A stretch of 64,000 bases of DNA, from NCBI GenBank assembly GCA_024516155.1, contig JAJJXM010000004.1, positions 372,001 through 436,000 of the forward strand. The letters run 5' to 3'. Each line of letters begins with the position of its first letter. Position 1 is the first letter of the stretch. Of the stretch, positions 33,477 through 47,030 are shown one piece after another. The DNA comes from Pyronema omphalodes (taxonomy: Eukaryota > Ascomycota > Pezizomycetes > Pezizales > Pyronemataceae). A program made the translations under genes and the position numbers. Under the pieces are notes generated by a model. It was not told the origin of the DNA, ran no database searches, and was given only the letters and a program-made list of their open reading frames with translations.

Positions 33477-36400
33477 TTATCCTTCGAAGAACTAACACCC
33501 ACCGGTTCCAGACTTATACTAGGCTCTGCTAAGCCTAGCTAGACCCGGGCGATACTACTGTAACTTCAGTCGAGGAAACTTGGCGTACGCCGTGGCCAAA
33601 ATAATCAAAGCAACCATGGCCCATGAGGACAAATCTTCAAATGCACTGCCGATCAATTCCAAACACAGCAACCATCTGCGCCGGGACTGCATCAAGTCAC
33701 GGATATTCGGGTGAATCCCCGCGCTATGACTGGACATTAGAACTATCGTCTAGCGTAGCTGATGAAAAAAATTCTAAAAGAAGGGGTTAAAGCTGCGGGC
33801 GAAGCGACAGCTGTAGGGCGGGCGGCTTCTGATGTGATGCTGCATGTTCGCCAACTCCTGGATGTATGCGTCGTACAGCTGCTAAAACATATAAACCTAG
33901 TTCGTTCGTTCCTTTGTCGGCTCCCTTATGCAGGGAGGTGTGTGCACGGTAAGGTTATCAATCGCTCATGATCCTCCTCTCCTCCTCCCCTCCTTCCCCT
34001 CCTCCTCTCAGCCGGTGATGGTGTATTTTTCTCTTTCTGCTTTGTAGGCTGTGTTTGCTGCAATGAAGATGCTACACTGCATATTATTATGGATAATGGA
34101 TATCATTCTCTTCTCCATTCGTGTGACATGTTTCGGGATGCTCTGCGTATACTTGTGCGTCAAGCGGTTCCATTCCAAGCCAGAACAAACAATATTAACC
34201 AGAGCAGCAAGTCCATGCCAACAGTCTGTAAACTGTAGGGTTTCTTTGGCGTGGCAGAACAAATCGGTAATATATCAGTAAACAAGAAACGCTTGGTTTC
34301 GATATCTAAATTGTGATCAGACCAGCAGCAGCGGCGGGTGTGTTTCATATTTCCCATAAATTCCCCATAATTAAACTGCTGGGTAGAGTGCCGCAGTACG
34401 CCGCCTTACTACATACGGCACAGATGTTAAGGACCATCCATCGAAGGTATCACGAACGGGATAACGAACCCCACTGCCGCCAGCCAGACGCTCACAAATC
34501 CGCATGCATCGGGGCTGCGCCGAAAGTAACAGTTGTATCATATCATCTCGATAACTCGGTTCGTCCAGTCTTAGCCAGAGACTTCTTTCCTTCAAGAGGT
34601 ATATTATACCTTGCTCCTGCTGCTTTGCACCTCCGGATCTGACACCGTTCGTATATGTCGGTATGACAACAAACGGGGCTATCATATCGATAATAACCAT
34701 ACCATGCTTAGATTATATTCCCAGCTTCCCAGCGAGATGTTGCTAGCCAGTCGTTCCGGTTATACATGAAATCTCATACCTAGCCGTTCATTCCTGGGCC
34801 CCATCACGATAATGCATCATCGTCATCATCATCGCAGTTGCAGGTGCCGCAGCAGAATGCAGAATCCTAGAAACACGCATGCTGAACTAGATAACTCGAT
34901 TCTGTACGTGTAAGGCCACATCTTTAGGTCTCTTTGCATCCGGTAACTGGTTATGGTTAGGATGACTCGAGGGAACCCCATGGTAATCCCGGGCGAACCT
35001 AGGGATCAAGCAAGTAGATCTTTTACCGTGGTGGCGCGCCGCGTATTTGCGTCGCGAGTCCAGAGCGTCACTCCATGCTCGGAGCCCGCTGGTTGGTTCT
35101 TGCGAACTCTGTGACAGACCCCAACATCGTAGCTCTTATGGCTATCCCGATCCACCACCCGCCGTGGCGAGGGGGCTAAAGCACTTTAGCATCAACACCA
35201 GCCAGTAGCCACATCCCTAGGCCGTCCCCATACATACCGGCAGGTACCGTCGTTTCCTCGGATAAGTCAAATACCGTATCTGGCAGTCAGTCAGCCAGGA
35301 TTAGTCGCGCACGGGCCATCGAAGATTCGAAGCAGAAGATGCGTAAAGTTCAAGGTCGAATGAAAGTTGTAACCTTATGTGACCTGACGTCCGGACTCCG
35401 GGGTGGGGTCCGTCAAAAAGAGACCCACCAGTAACCTCAAAACTAGTGAAACAGCGTTACATTCAAGACGCAAGTAACCATTATCCGAGATTTATGGACA
35501 CCATGTACCATATCGCAAAGTAAATTTTAACTATATTTGCAAAGCCTTACGAGAAAGGGTTCCAGAATTAAATCCTATCACCACTCCACTCACCGATACA
35601 TGATCGCGGATATCATGCAGCAAAAGTGGATAGTCTCTCAAAAGGAAATGTCAGGCGACGCTGTTGATGAAGGCCCCACTATACTGTTCCGTATTAACGG
35701 GTTCCAACAGCGCAACATTTATTATTGAGCTTGCGGGATATATACCCAACTCTATCTCCGCTTGCCGTTTAATTCAGACCGGGCCATCTTGTCTCGAAGG
35801 CTCTGTGTGTTGTTATGATTACCATCACTAAATTTCGGGGAACATAAACATGTTGAGCCGAAATATGCTTTTTGCATGTTTCCGGTTCCGTGGGATCCGT
35901 ATTTGAATAATGAATACATACAGGTAACCCCCGTGATGATTGGTTGTGGTGGACACCCATTCACGCACAAGTCCGAAGCTAGTCAAAGCATCGTTGAATC
36001 ATGAAATATCACTGGCCTATTTAGGCTTTGTATGGTTGGTGGCCTGTGGCTTACCTAGCAACGCTGCCTGCACTGAGCGTGAGATTTTTTCTTCATCACC
36101 GGGCGTCACCTCCCGATCCCTTGTCTTCTTCCGCACCGTAGCATCGTCACTAAACGATGTTCGGCGAAGAAAAGTGATCTTTCCAGCTTTATTGGCGCGA
36201 GATGGTACGCTCTAGCCACTCCAATCTAAGCTGAAAACCCCAGATCCAAATTTTTGTTCCCTCTCCTTGCCGGATTCCAACCCATTCCGTGTGACTCCAT
36301 GCACTAGCATGATTAGGTGCCTTGAAGATTGCCGTAGGATGCCCGTAGGAAGAAGTTCCCAAGCTGTCGTGTACCCGTGTTGTTTCAACTCACGATACCT

Positions 36401-36740
36401 AAAGTAGCCGCATGCAACCAACCAAACAACTTTCCAGAGGCTGTCATCAGACTTGCTAGACACAGCCAGGCATCAAAAACAAATTCGCTCCCCCGCTTCT
36501 TCGCTATCCATCTCACAAAAAAAACGTGCTTGAAACTAGGTTCTGCCGACGACGATTGCAAGCTGCAGATATCACGCTGCCCATTTAATTCCGCGATACT
36601 CCGTTTGACGCACCGGCAACAATAGTTGGCTTTCCTCATTCCGGCGTTTGAGCTTGCTGAGCACAATAACAGCGCTGAGCAATAAGGCTTTCACAAGCTG
36701 TTATGGCGGTGAATAAGGCAGAACCATCCAAAGCCAAAAT

Positions 36741-36790
36741 ATGAACCAAAAAATGAGCCAAAAGATGAGCCATAGAATATGAGCCAAAAG
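36741..36790. repeat. Four ~12-nt repeats around ATGAGCCA
   Basis: Units start at 36741, 36753, 36765 and 36779, spaced 12, 12 and 14 nt. The first reads ATGAACCA and the other three ATGAGCCA. Confidence 0.75.
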
Positions 36791-39700
36791 GAACCAAGAC
36801 GAACTTCCGCGGGATGTAAAAAAGTTGGCATGACACGTAACCTTCTCAACGATGTCTTTCCTTCTCTTTCTGCCGATAACAAACCACGATGGCGTCTGCA
36901 TGCCCAGGCTCGCGCGGTGATTATCCCGGAGAGCGATATTTCCAGCTGAGGTTTGTCGAACGGTAGTGGTTGTGACAAAGGATTTCAAACGCTTTCAGCC
37001 GCATTGCAAGCGTTGTATCGCGGTTTTCCCAAGCGTTGGAAGCCGCGACTCCTGAGAGAAAAGATTCGTGACAGTGCCTGGCCGGCTACCCCCGCATGCT
37101 AGTTTTGCAGGAACTTCTTCGGTGACGGTGACGAAAACTTGCGCTGATTGCTGCATCCTAGTAAGAAGCCCCAGGTTTATGGTTTTGCTGTATGATGATC
37201 TCGACTCCGTGTGTAGCATTCCTATGGTGATTTTGCCGGACAAACTGTCGAGTGCGTCGAGACTTCCAACGCAACGCATCACGATATCAACCGTCTCATA
37301 ATTTTTGGTGGAGGTGGAGTCTTTGGTACACACTCCACTGGAGCAGAGGAAAAAGTGGGGTGGGGTGCTCTTTCCATAAAGGGCACTCGGCCATGCATCT
37401 TGTGACAGGGATTTTAAACAAGCTTTTTTTCTTCGGGGTAGACCCTAACCCTTGACTTTACGAAAATGACGACGACAAAAAATTTACATGTAACGGCTTT
37501 CTTGGATATGAGAATTATGCCTGTTGATATGTATGACTTTTTTGCTCTGTTTCACGGCCACTCCGAATATGTATTGTCGTGATATACGAAGTCTTTTCCG
37601 ATGATTATGCTAGCAGCCATGGACAAGCTGTTGGAGATGCCTGTCTGTCTGTGTGTATCACACAAGGGCCTTGCCACTGCTTCGATGCACTCCTGCTTTC
37701 ACCTCCACTCAGCCAAACCTCAACCTCGGAGATCGACCTCTTCGTTATCAAGAGCATCAACGGACAAGGCCTACCCACAGCAATATCCTAATACAGTGGT
37801 TACCACGAGACGGCATAAATCTCGGTGACTTCTCAACAAATCAACCGACGCGACCCCAGCGAGGAGTCCGTGGGTGAACGAACATGCGGGATCCTGTCTA
37901 ATCTTGGGTATGGGCACTATACTCGCTGTTGTTGGCAAGTGGTCTGTTCCTGATACTCCGTGTGCTACAGTTGGACCGTTGGTCAATATATTAGCGGGGA
38001 GCTTTGGCTCTGCCTTTGGCGACGCGGGTACTTTTGGCGGAGATGCCATATTCCCCGCGCGGTGATTTCATGCCGGTAAGTTGGGACATGGTATCGTCTC
38101 AGGCCTTCATTCCGGTGCACGCACGCAGCGGAAAGCGCCAAATCCCGTCGTACGGTTGTGGTCCCAAGATATACGCCCTTAGATATGCCGTTGGGAATAA
38201 AATTTATTTGCTCGTTCTCGTCTAACTTTGTCAAAAGATCAGATCCAACAGCTTGACCGGTGATGGTGCCTTGGCGCTACCATAGAGTATGTATGTATGA
38301 GTTGCTACTTGTACTCGACAGTACTTGGGTACATGGGTAAGTCCGGCGCTCTGTTGTATCACCACGTCCGACTATTTCCCCATACAACAGGAAAATATTA
38401 AGACAACTGACTTCCATGAAGCACCAAGTATCCATTGATGGTTATGGTTAAAATTAGCTATTATAGGCCTATTAATCCTCTACCTTTTCTCAGGAAACCT
38501 CTGAAGTTACGATTATGCTGTTGGTATGTGCGAATTTCATGGGGTGCGCCATGCTTAACGCAACCACCGAATACAGCTGTTTGATGATTCAACTCCCAAC
38601 TGCTTAAGAACCCATCCGAGACATGCCGAAGAGGAAGCCTAGGGAAATCAAAGCAAAAGATGGTCAAGTGGCGGTTAGACTGTGTGGAGATGAAAGGTGC
38701 TCAAGGAGCTTGGCTGAAGGACACCGCAGTCCCGATGCCGGAGAAGATGCACACGGAGTTGGTCATCTCTAACCTGGCCGATTAAAACTGGCAGGCACGT
38801 TGGTGTTGCAAAGGATCCTCAGAGCAATAGTTAGCGGTCCAGTCCGCGATGTCCGACAAGTTGGACAAATATCCAAGACATCGTTCACCGTCACATTTAC
38901 TAGCCGGGTTTAGGAAAGTCTTCAACAAAATGGCCGCGAGCCAAGTACCCGGAAAGCCGACTGAAACCCCGTCTTTTTAGAGAGGTTTCGCAGATTTACT
39001 AGTTGTGGTTTTGGAAGACTAGAGTGCGGCTTAGGCGGCCTCTTTTGCAAGGTCGGACTAGAGTATAAAGCAAAGCGGCAAGCCTGAAGCCTCAAAGAAG
39101 CCTCAAGCCCAGATGATGATAATCATGATATCGATATCTCTTAGCGTCAAATATACCGACGGCAGATCGAGACCCATATTAGAACTTCGTCGGACCTGTC
39201 GGACCGGCGAGCAGCGTTGAGTGGACCGCTTCAAGTTCGCCGCAGCGGGCAGCGGCTAAACTTGGTAGCTCGGCATGTCAAAGAAAAGAAGCAGGAGAGG
39301 TGGCAAGTGCTGTATGATGATCCTGTGGATGCTCGGGGATGCATCTTATGACGTGTCTCATATGGCAATTGGTTACGGTAGCTGAAGCATGTCCTTTCGC
39401 CCTGACGTTAATCTATTCGCAGAATCATCAAATCAATAATCCACGGGCGAATGCGGGGGCGGCCAACGGGGTTGCAACAGCTTGTCCAGAAGCGCCAAAA
39501 TGATTGTTCAAGGTTCCAACGGCAGTCATGGTGTGTCAGTTGGCCCTTGCAATATCATCATCCACGTCCGAATCCACTCAAAAAGAATGAGCAAATCCAC
39601 AAATCCGCAAAGCCGCAGGTCCATATGATTCGCTGAAAATGGAAGGTTCGTCAAGCCGCACGCCGTCGCAAAGTGGAGTTTAAAATCATAAACCAACCAT

Positions 39701-40934
39701 GAGCCGAGCTACATTTTTAGAGCCATCCTAAAAAAGCATAACAGCTTTTTCAGTTTTTTATTTTTTTCCCAATCTGCAACTTTGCGGTGCGTGCGTGCGT
39801 GCGGAACTTCCAATTTCCATCGAACCAGCTTTCGCTCATCGATACCCTTTTCCTGTCGTCCTACACTGCGCCCATGTTCAGATCTGCAATGCACGAATCA
39901 TATCGCTCGTCAAGCTTCGTCAACGATTCCCGTCACATTCCCACTCTCCGTCTGTGTCGCAGTCGGCTACCCCTTCCGATAAAGACAAGTTTGTGGCCAC
40001 ATGTCTTGTCTGATGTGGGACGCTCCATGGTTATGTCGTTTTTCTCTAAAGCATGGTGAATTTGATGTTCCAAAAATCACGTGAGTTGGGTAGACGAACT
40101 CGGTGTGACCGATAGGTCCGACGGGTCCGGTGTACCTACCAAAAAAGGTCTGAAACAGAATTCATTCAAGGGTAACCAGATGTGACTTTCTCAGATCGAT
40201 ATCTGAGATTCTATGTTGGCACAAGCGGGTGGAGACGAGGGTACATGTGATACGGTATTTACCGGGGTTACTGGGTTTCTAAAGGAGACAGATTGTCGTA
40301 CTTACATATATTGAATTTGCTTTCGCGCGCGCTGGCGAGTTTGATTATCGCGGAACTATAAACCATGTGAACTATGTTTATGGACTTCGCCGTGAAGCTA
40401 GATGATATTGTTTCATTTTTTCATCGGAGTACAACGTTATGACTTACGTATGGTTTGTTTGGCAATCAGGGTCATCATTCACCGGATGATATGGTAAAGG
40501 ATCAAAGGATTAAAGCCTCTGGCTGGCTGGCTGACGAAAAAAAGAAAACAAAGCAAACTAGGAGAAACATAAAGCAATTATAAACAAGGAAAACAAACTT
40601 TATATTCTGAGTAGCTAAGATTCCGCCTCCACCAGTTTGCGTATATACCGTACGACAGGCTTTATGAAATTCTGAATCACAACATGTCTCTCCACCAAAG
40701 TGGCGAGCGGCCCTAGGGAACCTAATTTACTCTCGCGTACATATGTATTTCGCATAACGATAATCGCGGTTTCTGCAAGTCATCCGTGCCCCAAGCGCCA
40801 GGCGAAGTCTGGAAAAATAAAAAGCCTGGCAAAGCCCGGTGAAGCAACTAAACCCATTTCATATAAAGCTTCTCGGGTATTTTATCATATCCAGAAAAGC
40901 TGCAGGAAACTGCGGATATCAGAACCTTAGTTAT

Positions 40935-40951
40935 GTACATGGACCATGTAC
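40935..40951. repeat. Short perfect inverted repeat
   Basis: GTACATGG and CCATGTAC are exact reverse complements separated by one A. The surroundings are rich in TATGTAC/GTACATA motifs up to about 41020. Confidence 0.7.
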
Positions 40952-41166
40952 GTATATGTGGAGAAACTCAACGTACAGAAATTCGATGCACGATGTATAA
41001 ACTATGTACGTACATACGGTGAACGATGAACCTGAACTTGACCCTGAACATGAACTACAGCACATATACGACGAACCTAAACTACCGGGGAAGTTACAAA
41101 TACATTGCAACATAACATACATACTGCGGTTCAATATCCGTCATAGCGTTGTCATTTTATATCCAT

Positions 41167-41670
41167 TTAGTACGTAACCCATATCCAGCTTCTGTAGACG
41201 ATTTGTGGATATTTGTATCCATAAACGTAAGGATCAGTGACCAGCACCACAGCCGCTTCGCATTCGCAATCCTGAATCTTGATAACGTCTGACAACGTTT
41301 GACGAGTGGACAAGGCAAGGGTCGGGATTAACGGGGACCAGGTTATGAAGTATTTGTCTCGCTGATAGCCGATGTAATGTAAAAGAAGGACTTTAGACGC
41401 GCTGCTGACGATTTGCTGATGAACATGCCTACCCAACTCTTCTAAGAAAGCAACACAGACCGGCGAGTGTAATACACGATTTTCTCTATTTCCCTTATGC
41501 CAAGGTATGTAAGTGGTGGTGCTAGCCACATCCTTGGTATATATATCCTGGAACTTACATATCTTCAGACAGGCATCTTTCAGGTGCAAATGTAATCTTG
41601 GATGGATGATCCAACGGCTCTGTAACACGGATGGATTCCGAAGGTTTGATGATCGTTTAGTAAAGCCCAT
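41167..41670 (-). CDS. Uncertain open frame, possible hypothetical protein or gene relic
   Basis: Starting at the first ATG (41670), the frame gives 167 residues. I do not recognise it. It has fairly normal amino-acid composition for an open frame in this desert, with segments such as LLLHYIGYQRDKYFITWSP and DPYVYGYKYPQIVYRSWIW. There is no signal peptide, clear membrane segment or known motif. No credible introns or neighbouring exons were found. It may be chance, a lineage-specific gene, or a remnant of a decayed gene. Confidence 0.18.
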   Translation of the reverse strand: MGFTKRSSNLRNPSVLQSRWIIHPRLHLHLKDACLKICKFQDIYTKDVASTTTYIPWHKGNRENRVLHSPVCVAFLEELGRHVHQQIVSSASKVLLLHYIGYQRDKYFITWSPLIPTLALSTRQTLSDVIKIQDCECEAAVVLVTDPYVYGYKYPQIVYRSWIWVTY

Positions 41671-43370
41671 GAAGCTTGCGCCTTCCCGGTTATATCGAAA
41701 GTTACGAATCAGGAAGTGCAACGAACGATAGACTAAATATACCACACACCGGAGCTTTCGTAGAACTTCCGGTGATTTGGGGGCTGGAAGAAGAAAGCCG
41801 AGTTTTTTTTTTCAAGGTTACGTATGTGTAGATGAATGCGTTATGAAGATCTTTGTGATACCGTTTATTTTTTGAAAGTCTCTAACAAGCTACATACAAA
41901 ATAGAGTACATTTATATATGTACCCAGAATTGGAATGTAACGAATCGGGTACTGGAAATCTAAGGCAAGTCCGGGATTCGCGGTAGAACAATTGGTTCAC
42001 ATATATATCTTTCTTTATATGCGTCTGGTTTTGATTTGTAGGTTGTAAGCGCAGATTAAAACTGCAGTTTCCTATTCGATTCTATATATGAATCACCCAA
42101 TCCTTCATCACTGCGTATGTATATGTACATGCTCTAGCCAACTAAACCTATTAAGTACACTCTAAGTTAAGCCGCGGCTGTAATCCTGTGTGTGGTGTGC
42201 TGTGGTGAATTGGTAGTCATGTAGCCATACCTATTTTGATGGCTAATATCCGGAAATCCAATATAAATCCCAGGATTATGGTTTTCGGTACCAAAAGTAC
42301 CAGGAGCTCAATCTACTCGCTCGGTAGATTTTCGCGGAGGCACCGATTGAGGCCTGGTTATAAGTTGGATTTATAGGTAGGTAGATGTTTAACCTTGACC
42401 AGGTGTACCGCGGATATCTGGGGGCGGAGTGTTTTCAATACGAGTCATCACAGACTAGACGCTTGATGAATGTCCCACTATTTACTCCATGGCTTTGATG
42501 ATTTGGGGGCTTTTTGATAATCTGAGAACATTATGGCTTTCCGGATGCCGGTCCTAGTTCACGAGGCTTTGTGGATTGATAGTTATGAGTCGGAAGATAC
42601 TTTTATGGATCCGCGGTCCTTTTTACGAGTTTCTCTATGAGTTGTTTAGTGAGCTACAGGGGCTTTCTCGAATTCTGGAACTTGATAGAACAAACGTCTG
42701 TGTACTTTTTCCCATCATAATCACAAAGCGGTAGAGTTGGTATTTCATTTCAGCCTCGTAAAGTTTATGTTCATAGATACCCATCCAATTCACATCCGAT
42801 AATTTGTAACCGTGACCTTTTCCTTAGTCCGATTCCAAATTTCTTTAATTCTCAAAGCCGCTTGAGGATCGAGATTCGATACACGACTTATCTGTCTAAG
42901 CCGCCAACTCCGCATATCCCGCATATGTATCCCGCATCTAAACTTCAGCCATGTTTTTGATATGTATGATAAAGTTGACTGGGCCTGAAGTAGCATATCT
43001 GAGGTCCGGATAAACCAAGGAAGGTAGTAATATACGGTAGGGTTACGGGAAGGGTAGCATATAAGTTGTTTTGTTACAGGTTGCGGTATATTTCTTCCCG
43101 CCAATTGGCTTGTAAATCCTCATTATGCTCAGCTCTGCATGGGTTCGATATTTATGCAAACGTTATTTCATCATCTGATGTAGTCATAACAAATTCCATA
43201 GGGCAAAATTGAGGGTTTGAAACCGGGATCTAAAGGCATCATCAAATAACTCTCACAACCGTCAGAAATCCATGGCGATTGGTTAACATACCTCCCCACC
43301 GGAATTGTTTTTATCCAGCTAGGGAAGTAAGGAAGGAAATGAAAACAACAACCGAAACGCCATTCACAAG

Positions 43371-43393
43371 CATCAGCATCAGCATCAGCATCA
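43371..43393. repeat. (CATCAG)3 hexamer array
   Basis: Three exact CATCAG units followed by CATCAT. On the minus strand it yields a spurious Asp-Ala repeat. Confidence 0.75.
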
Positions 43394-46300
43394 TAATCAT
43401 CCGGCGAAGCATACATAACCATGCAAGTGGAGAAAAAAAGAAAATATGCTTTCGTTACAGCATTACAGCGTTGCATCGTTGCAGCGTTGCTTCGCTTCAA
43501 ACCTTCATACGCTCCCTCCTCCTCACCCAGGCTAAAAGTACTCCTTATGCACAGACCGGGATAATTCATTCGTTAAAATCGAATTTCAAGAAAAAGAACG
43601 ATGCCGACGAACCATCATAGGTTAAGCACTATGTATCATCTGGATGGACCGGGATTGTGTACCTTATGGGTTACATATAGAAGTTAGATATCCGGGCATA
43701 TGCGCCATTCGGAAGGGAAAAAAAGAAAACATGTAAAATAAAAAAGCATATGTAATGCACAGGCATAAAAGTAGGGAAAAGCATGATGACAAGGGCCCTG
43801 CACCTGAAAGTTATGGATGTCTAGGCAAGTCGATATATCAACATTTTTGTGGTCGACGCGTTAAAAGCCTTGTCCTGTTCTCGCTTTCTTAATGTTTCAC
43901 TTCTTTTTTTCTTTTTTTCACATAGAACGATCGGTTGATTTGTGTTAAGCCAGTGAGCACACATTACCGATGATGCTTAGCACCGGTATATGATACATCA
44001 TACATATAGAGATGCAGCATGTGGCTCATTACTCTACGTATGGGCCGGCGTGGAAAGTGAAAGAGTCAATACCAGTACGTATCATTTCTGTGTCGTAGAT
44101 TGCAATTTACTGGATCATGTCATAACTCCCATGACTCTTGATTGATATGCCAGAGAGAAGCCGTACGAACACCTGGACCTCCACTTCAAAAGCGGGCTGG
44201 AAGAAGCAATTCATAAGAGTTCTGAGACGTGTAGATTCTTGTGAACCATAAAAGCGTAGGTATGTATTGGACAAAGTGAAAAGTCGACGAGTTACAAATG
44301 AACATGCAAGATGATACCCCGAAATATCGATCAACGGAAAGGCTATATCAAAGTCGTCATTAAGGTTATCTGAAGTCTCTATTGGATCGCAAGTTTCATA
44401 ACTTTAACCCGAAGCACGAACTAGGGACACCTTACGTCCGTAGACATCAGACATCACATCTGGACTCCCAACTTCTGGATATACAATAGTCGGAGTCATG
44501 ATTCATGAACGTTATACAAACCTCCTGCAAGCCCTACAAAACACGTTGCTTTTATTCATTCCGATTCGTCAATAACCAGCCATAGATGTACACTTAATTA
44601 TGTTAAAAATGATGAAAACCTGCCGTCATCATGGCAATTATCAGCATCGTAATCTCATACGTCCACGGCCACCCCACATTTTTACGCCGTCACTCTTACA
44701 TATCAGTCATCATATGCGGCACCACTTGCTTCCCTTGAACTGTATGTAAGGCTTGACAAGGTTACTTTTAAGCTTTGCTTTTCAAGATCCTCAAGCGACC
44801 GTATGATGCTGTAATGAGAAGCAGACTCGCAGACTCACAGGTATGAGAACAAAAAGTGCAATTATGCTTCCTGAGTCCTTCAAAGCACGCCTCAAAAAAA
44901 AGGAAACAAATGTGCGTGCAGAAAACGACAAATCAAATCTTTTGTAAATTATTTGACATTACATCTGGATCTGTAACCATGACAATAATTGCTTCACAAT
45001 GACATGATCATCACCAACAACGCGCCAAAATAATCGAACCACCTTCGATACATGAACCAACCAACCGCTGAATATGATTCACCAACACATGAATCAGGCA
45101 AATTATGAATAATTTGACATATCCTAAGCAGAACCGTGCACAATCACAGGCGATCATAGAACTGGAACACGAGTATGTATGATATGTATAACTCACGGAC
45201 ACACGGAAAATATAATTCTTTTGTGCACAGTTGCACAGCCACATTAAGTTTGTTCGTGGCTGCACTGACGAGGCACTGACAAGGCACTGACAGCGGACTC
45301 CACTTGCTTGATCACCAACAGACGCGCGTGCGGAGTGCTAGGTAGGGTTGGATCCGACCTTGGAGAAGAAGTGGAGCCCAGTCGGGTAAGAAATTCGAGA
45401 TGAATTTTGTTGGCGTGCCTTGATGATTCCCGAATGTCCCGCCACGGAAATGGAAACATGCAAAATGAACGAAAGGAACGCGAGACAAGTTTCTACAAGG
45501 AGCACTATGTATTTTAGCAGGTCGCTAATCGTTTTGGATGTTCTATGAACACGTTCTACGGGCTCCCTCCGCTTCCTCCGCGTATCACCCAACCTTGTTC
45601 CGAAAACGCATTAACCTCTAAAAAAAAATCCCGTTTTTTTTTTTCTCTCTTTCTCTGAAAAGCCACTTTATCATCGTTTGATACATCTCGCTTTACAAAT
45701 TCGACCAATCATGTTTATGCAGTGCCAATTTCATGAAGCCGCTTTTATCCATGATTAGGGTAACGATACAGCAAAAAATTAGCCAAGGACTTCAACACCC
45801 GCTTACGGAGCTTCTATATCCGTTCTTAGCCTCTCGGGGGGCTCAGATTTGCGGAACTTTTCTTCCCTCGTCTTCGTCGTCGCGGCCGGGGAGTCCACAG
45901 GGATGATGCGCGGGGGACTGGGCAATTGCGGCGGAGGGGGAGGGGGTGATGACTACAGTTTCCGGACTAGGATAAAGACGGAATGGTGTGAGATCTTATC
46001 ATCACGCCACGGTGAGAGAGGTCCCCGCGAAGGGGAGAGGGGGCATGGATAAGATCTACCACGATACTGGGATCCGTAAACTCGTAAACTTCGGCTTACA
46101 AAGATATAACTCGCATTCGTGATGCCTTAAGATAATGAATATCACGATCGTCCCTCATCACCATCCTACCGCCTTGTTCGTTTTGTTCATTTTCAGGGTT
46201 CAATAAGAGGTCATAGAGTGTAGAAAATAAGAAAAACATGTTTCTTTGATTATCTTTGTTTCGGTCATAGATCCTCACTGATCCGCCGTCTCAGTGGCTG

Positions 46301-46876
46301 ATCAAGGGAAAGGCAAAAAAGCCCCTTTGCTTTGATGTGGAAGTTCTTGGCTTTATCACAACCAGCATACACCATCGGCGTTGCTCCGTAAGTTGAGAAA
46401 CGTGCCACCGAACAAGGGAACAAATTAGGTGATTAGGAAAAAGATTAAAAGTCAAGCTACCTAGTTCATGTATGAACGTGTGCCTCAGCCACATGCGGTG
46501 ATGAAAGCCTTCCATGACTGAATTCTTCAAATTCCTCAAGTTCCTGATGCCTCTAGCGCAATCCTCCCCACCGGGCTCCCCGGTGCATCATCATCACCAT
46601 CCTATTGCCTTAGCTCCCCTTAGATTCAACAGGTTCAACATTGGCCATATTGCGACTGTGTTGATTGCTTGCTAGCCTTGCACACGCCCTGACTTCAGAC
46701 ACCGAGCAGCAAAATACACCATGGGTAATAAAGGACTGGCTCATAAGCTGGTTTAAGAGATTTACTGCGGGCCTTTGCCTTTAAATCGAATCTATGGATG
46801 ATGTGCTTTGTCCAATCCGCTTGTATTTCCTACCCTGGTCGGTCGGTTGGCCAGTCAGTCAGTCAGACAGACTGTC

Positions 46877-47030
46877 CTCCATCCATCGCTCCGTCCACAC
46901 ACCTCTTCTCCTTCATCCAACCACCACCACCTCCACCTCCACCTCCACCCCTCCACTTCCACCTCTACATACAGTCCTCCACCCTAGCACCCCTCCACTC
47001 TCTTCCACTTACAACCCCTCCCCCGCTACA
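46877..47030. repeat. C-rich, G-poor strand-skewed tract with CCACCT repeats
   Basis: About 150 nt in which the plus strand is almost devoid of G. A CCACCT/CCACC array lies at 46921-46963. It is about 0.9 kb upstream of the orphan gene at 47935. Confidence 0.65.

Noticed and set aside
37771..38049. 92-codon minus-strand frame with an ATG start
   Set aside because: Short, no partner exon or homology recognised; mentioned as part of a possible gene relic but not listed as a gene.
42790..43569. Two adjacent minus-strand frames as a spliced gene
   Set aside because: One lacks an ATG, the other includes a CATCAG-derived Asp-Ala repeat, and I could not find an in-phase intron joining them.
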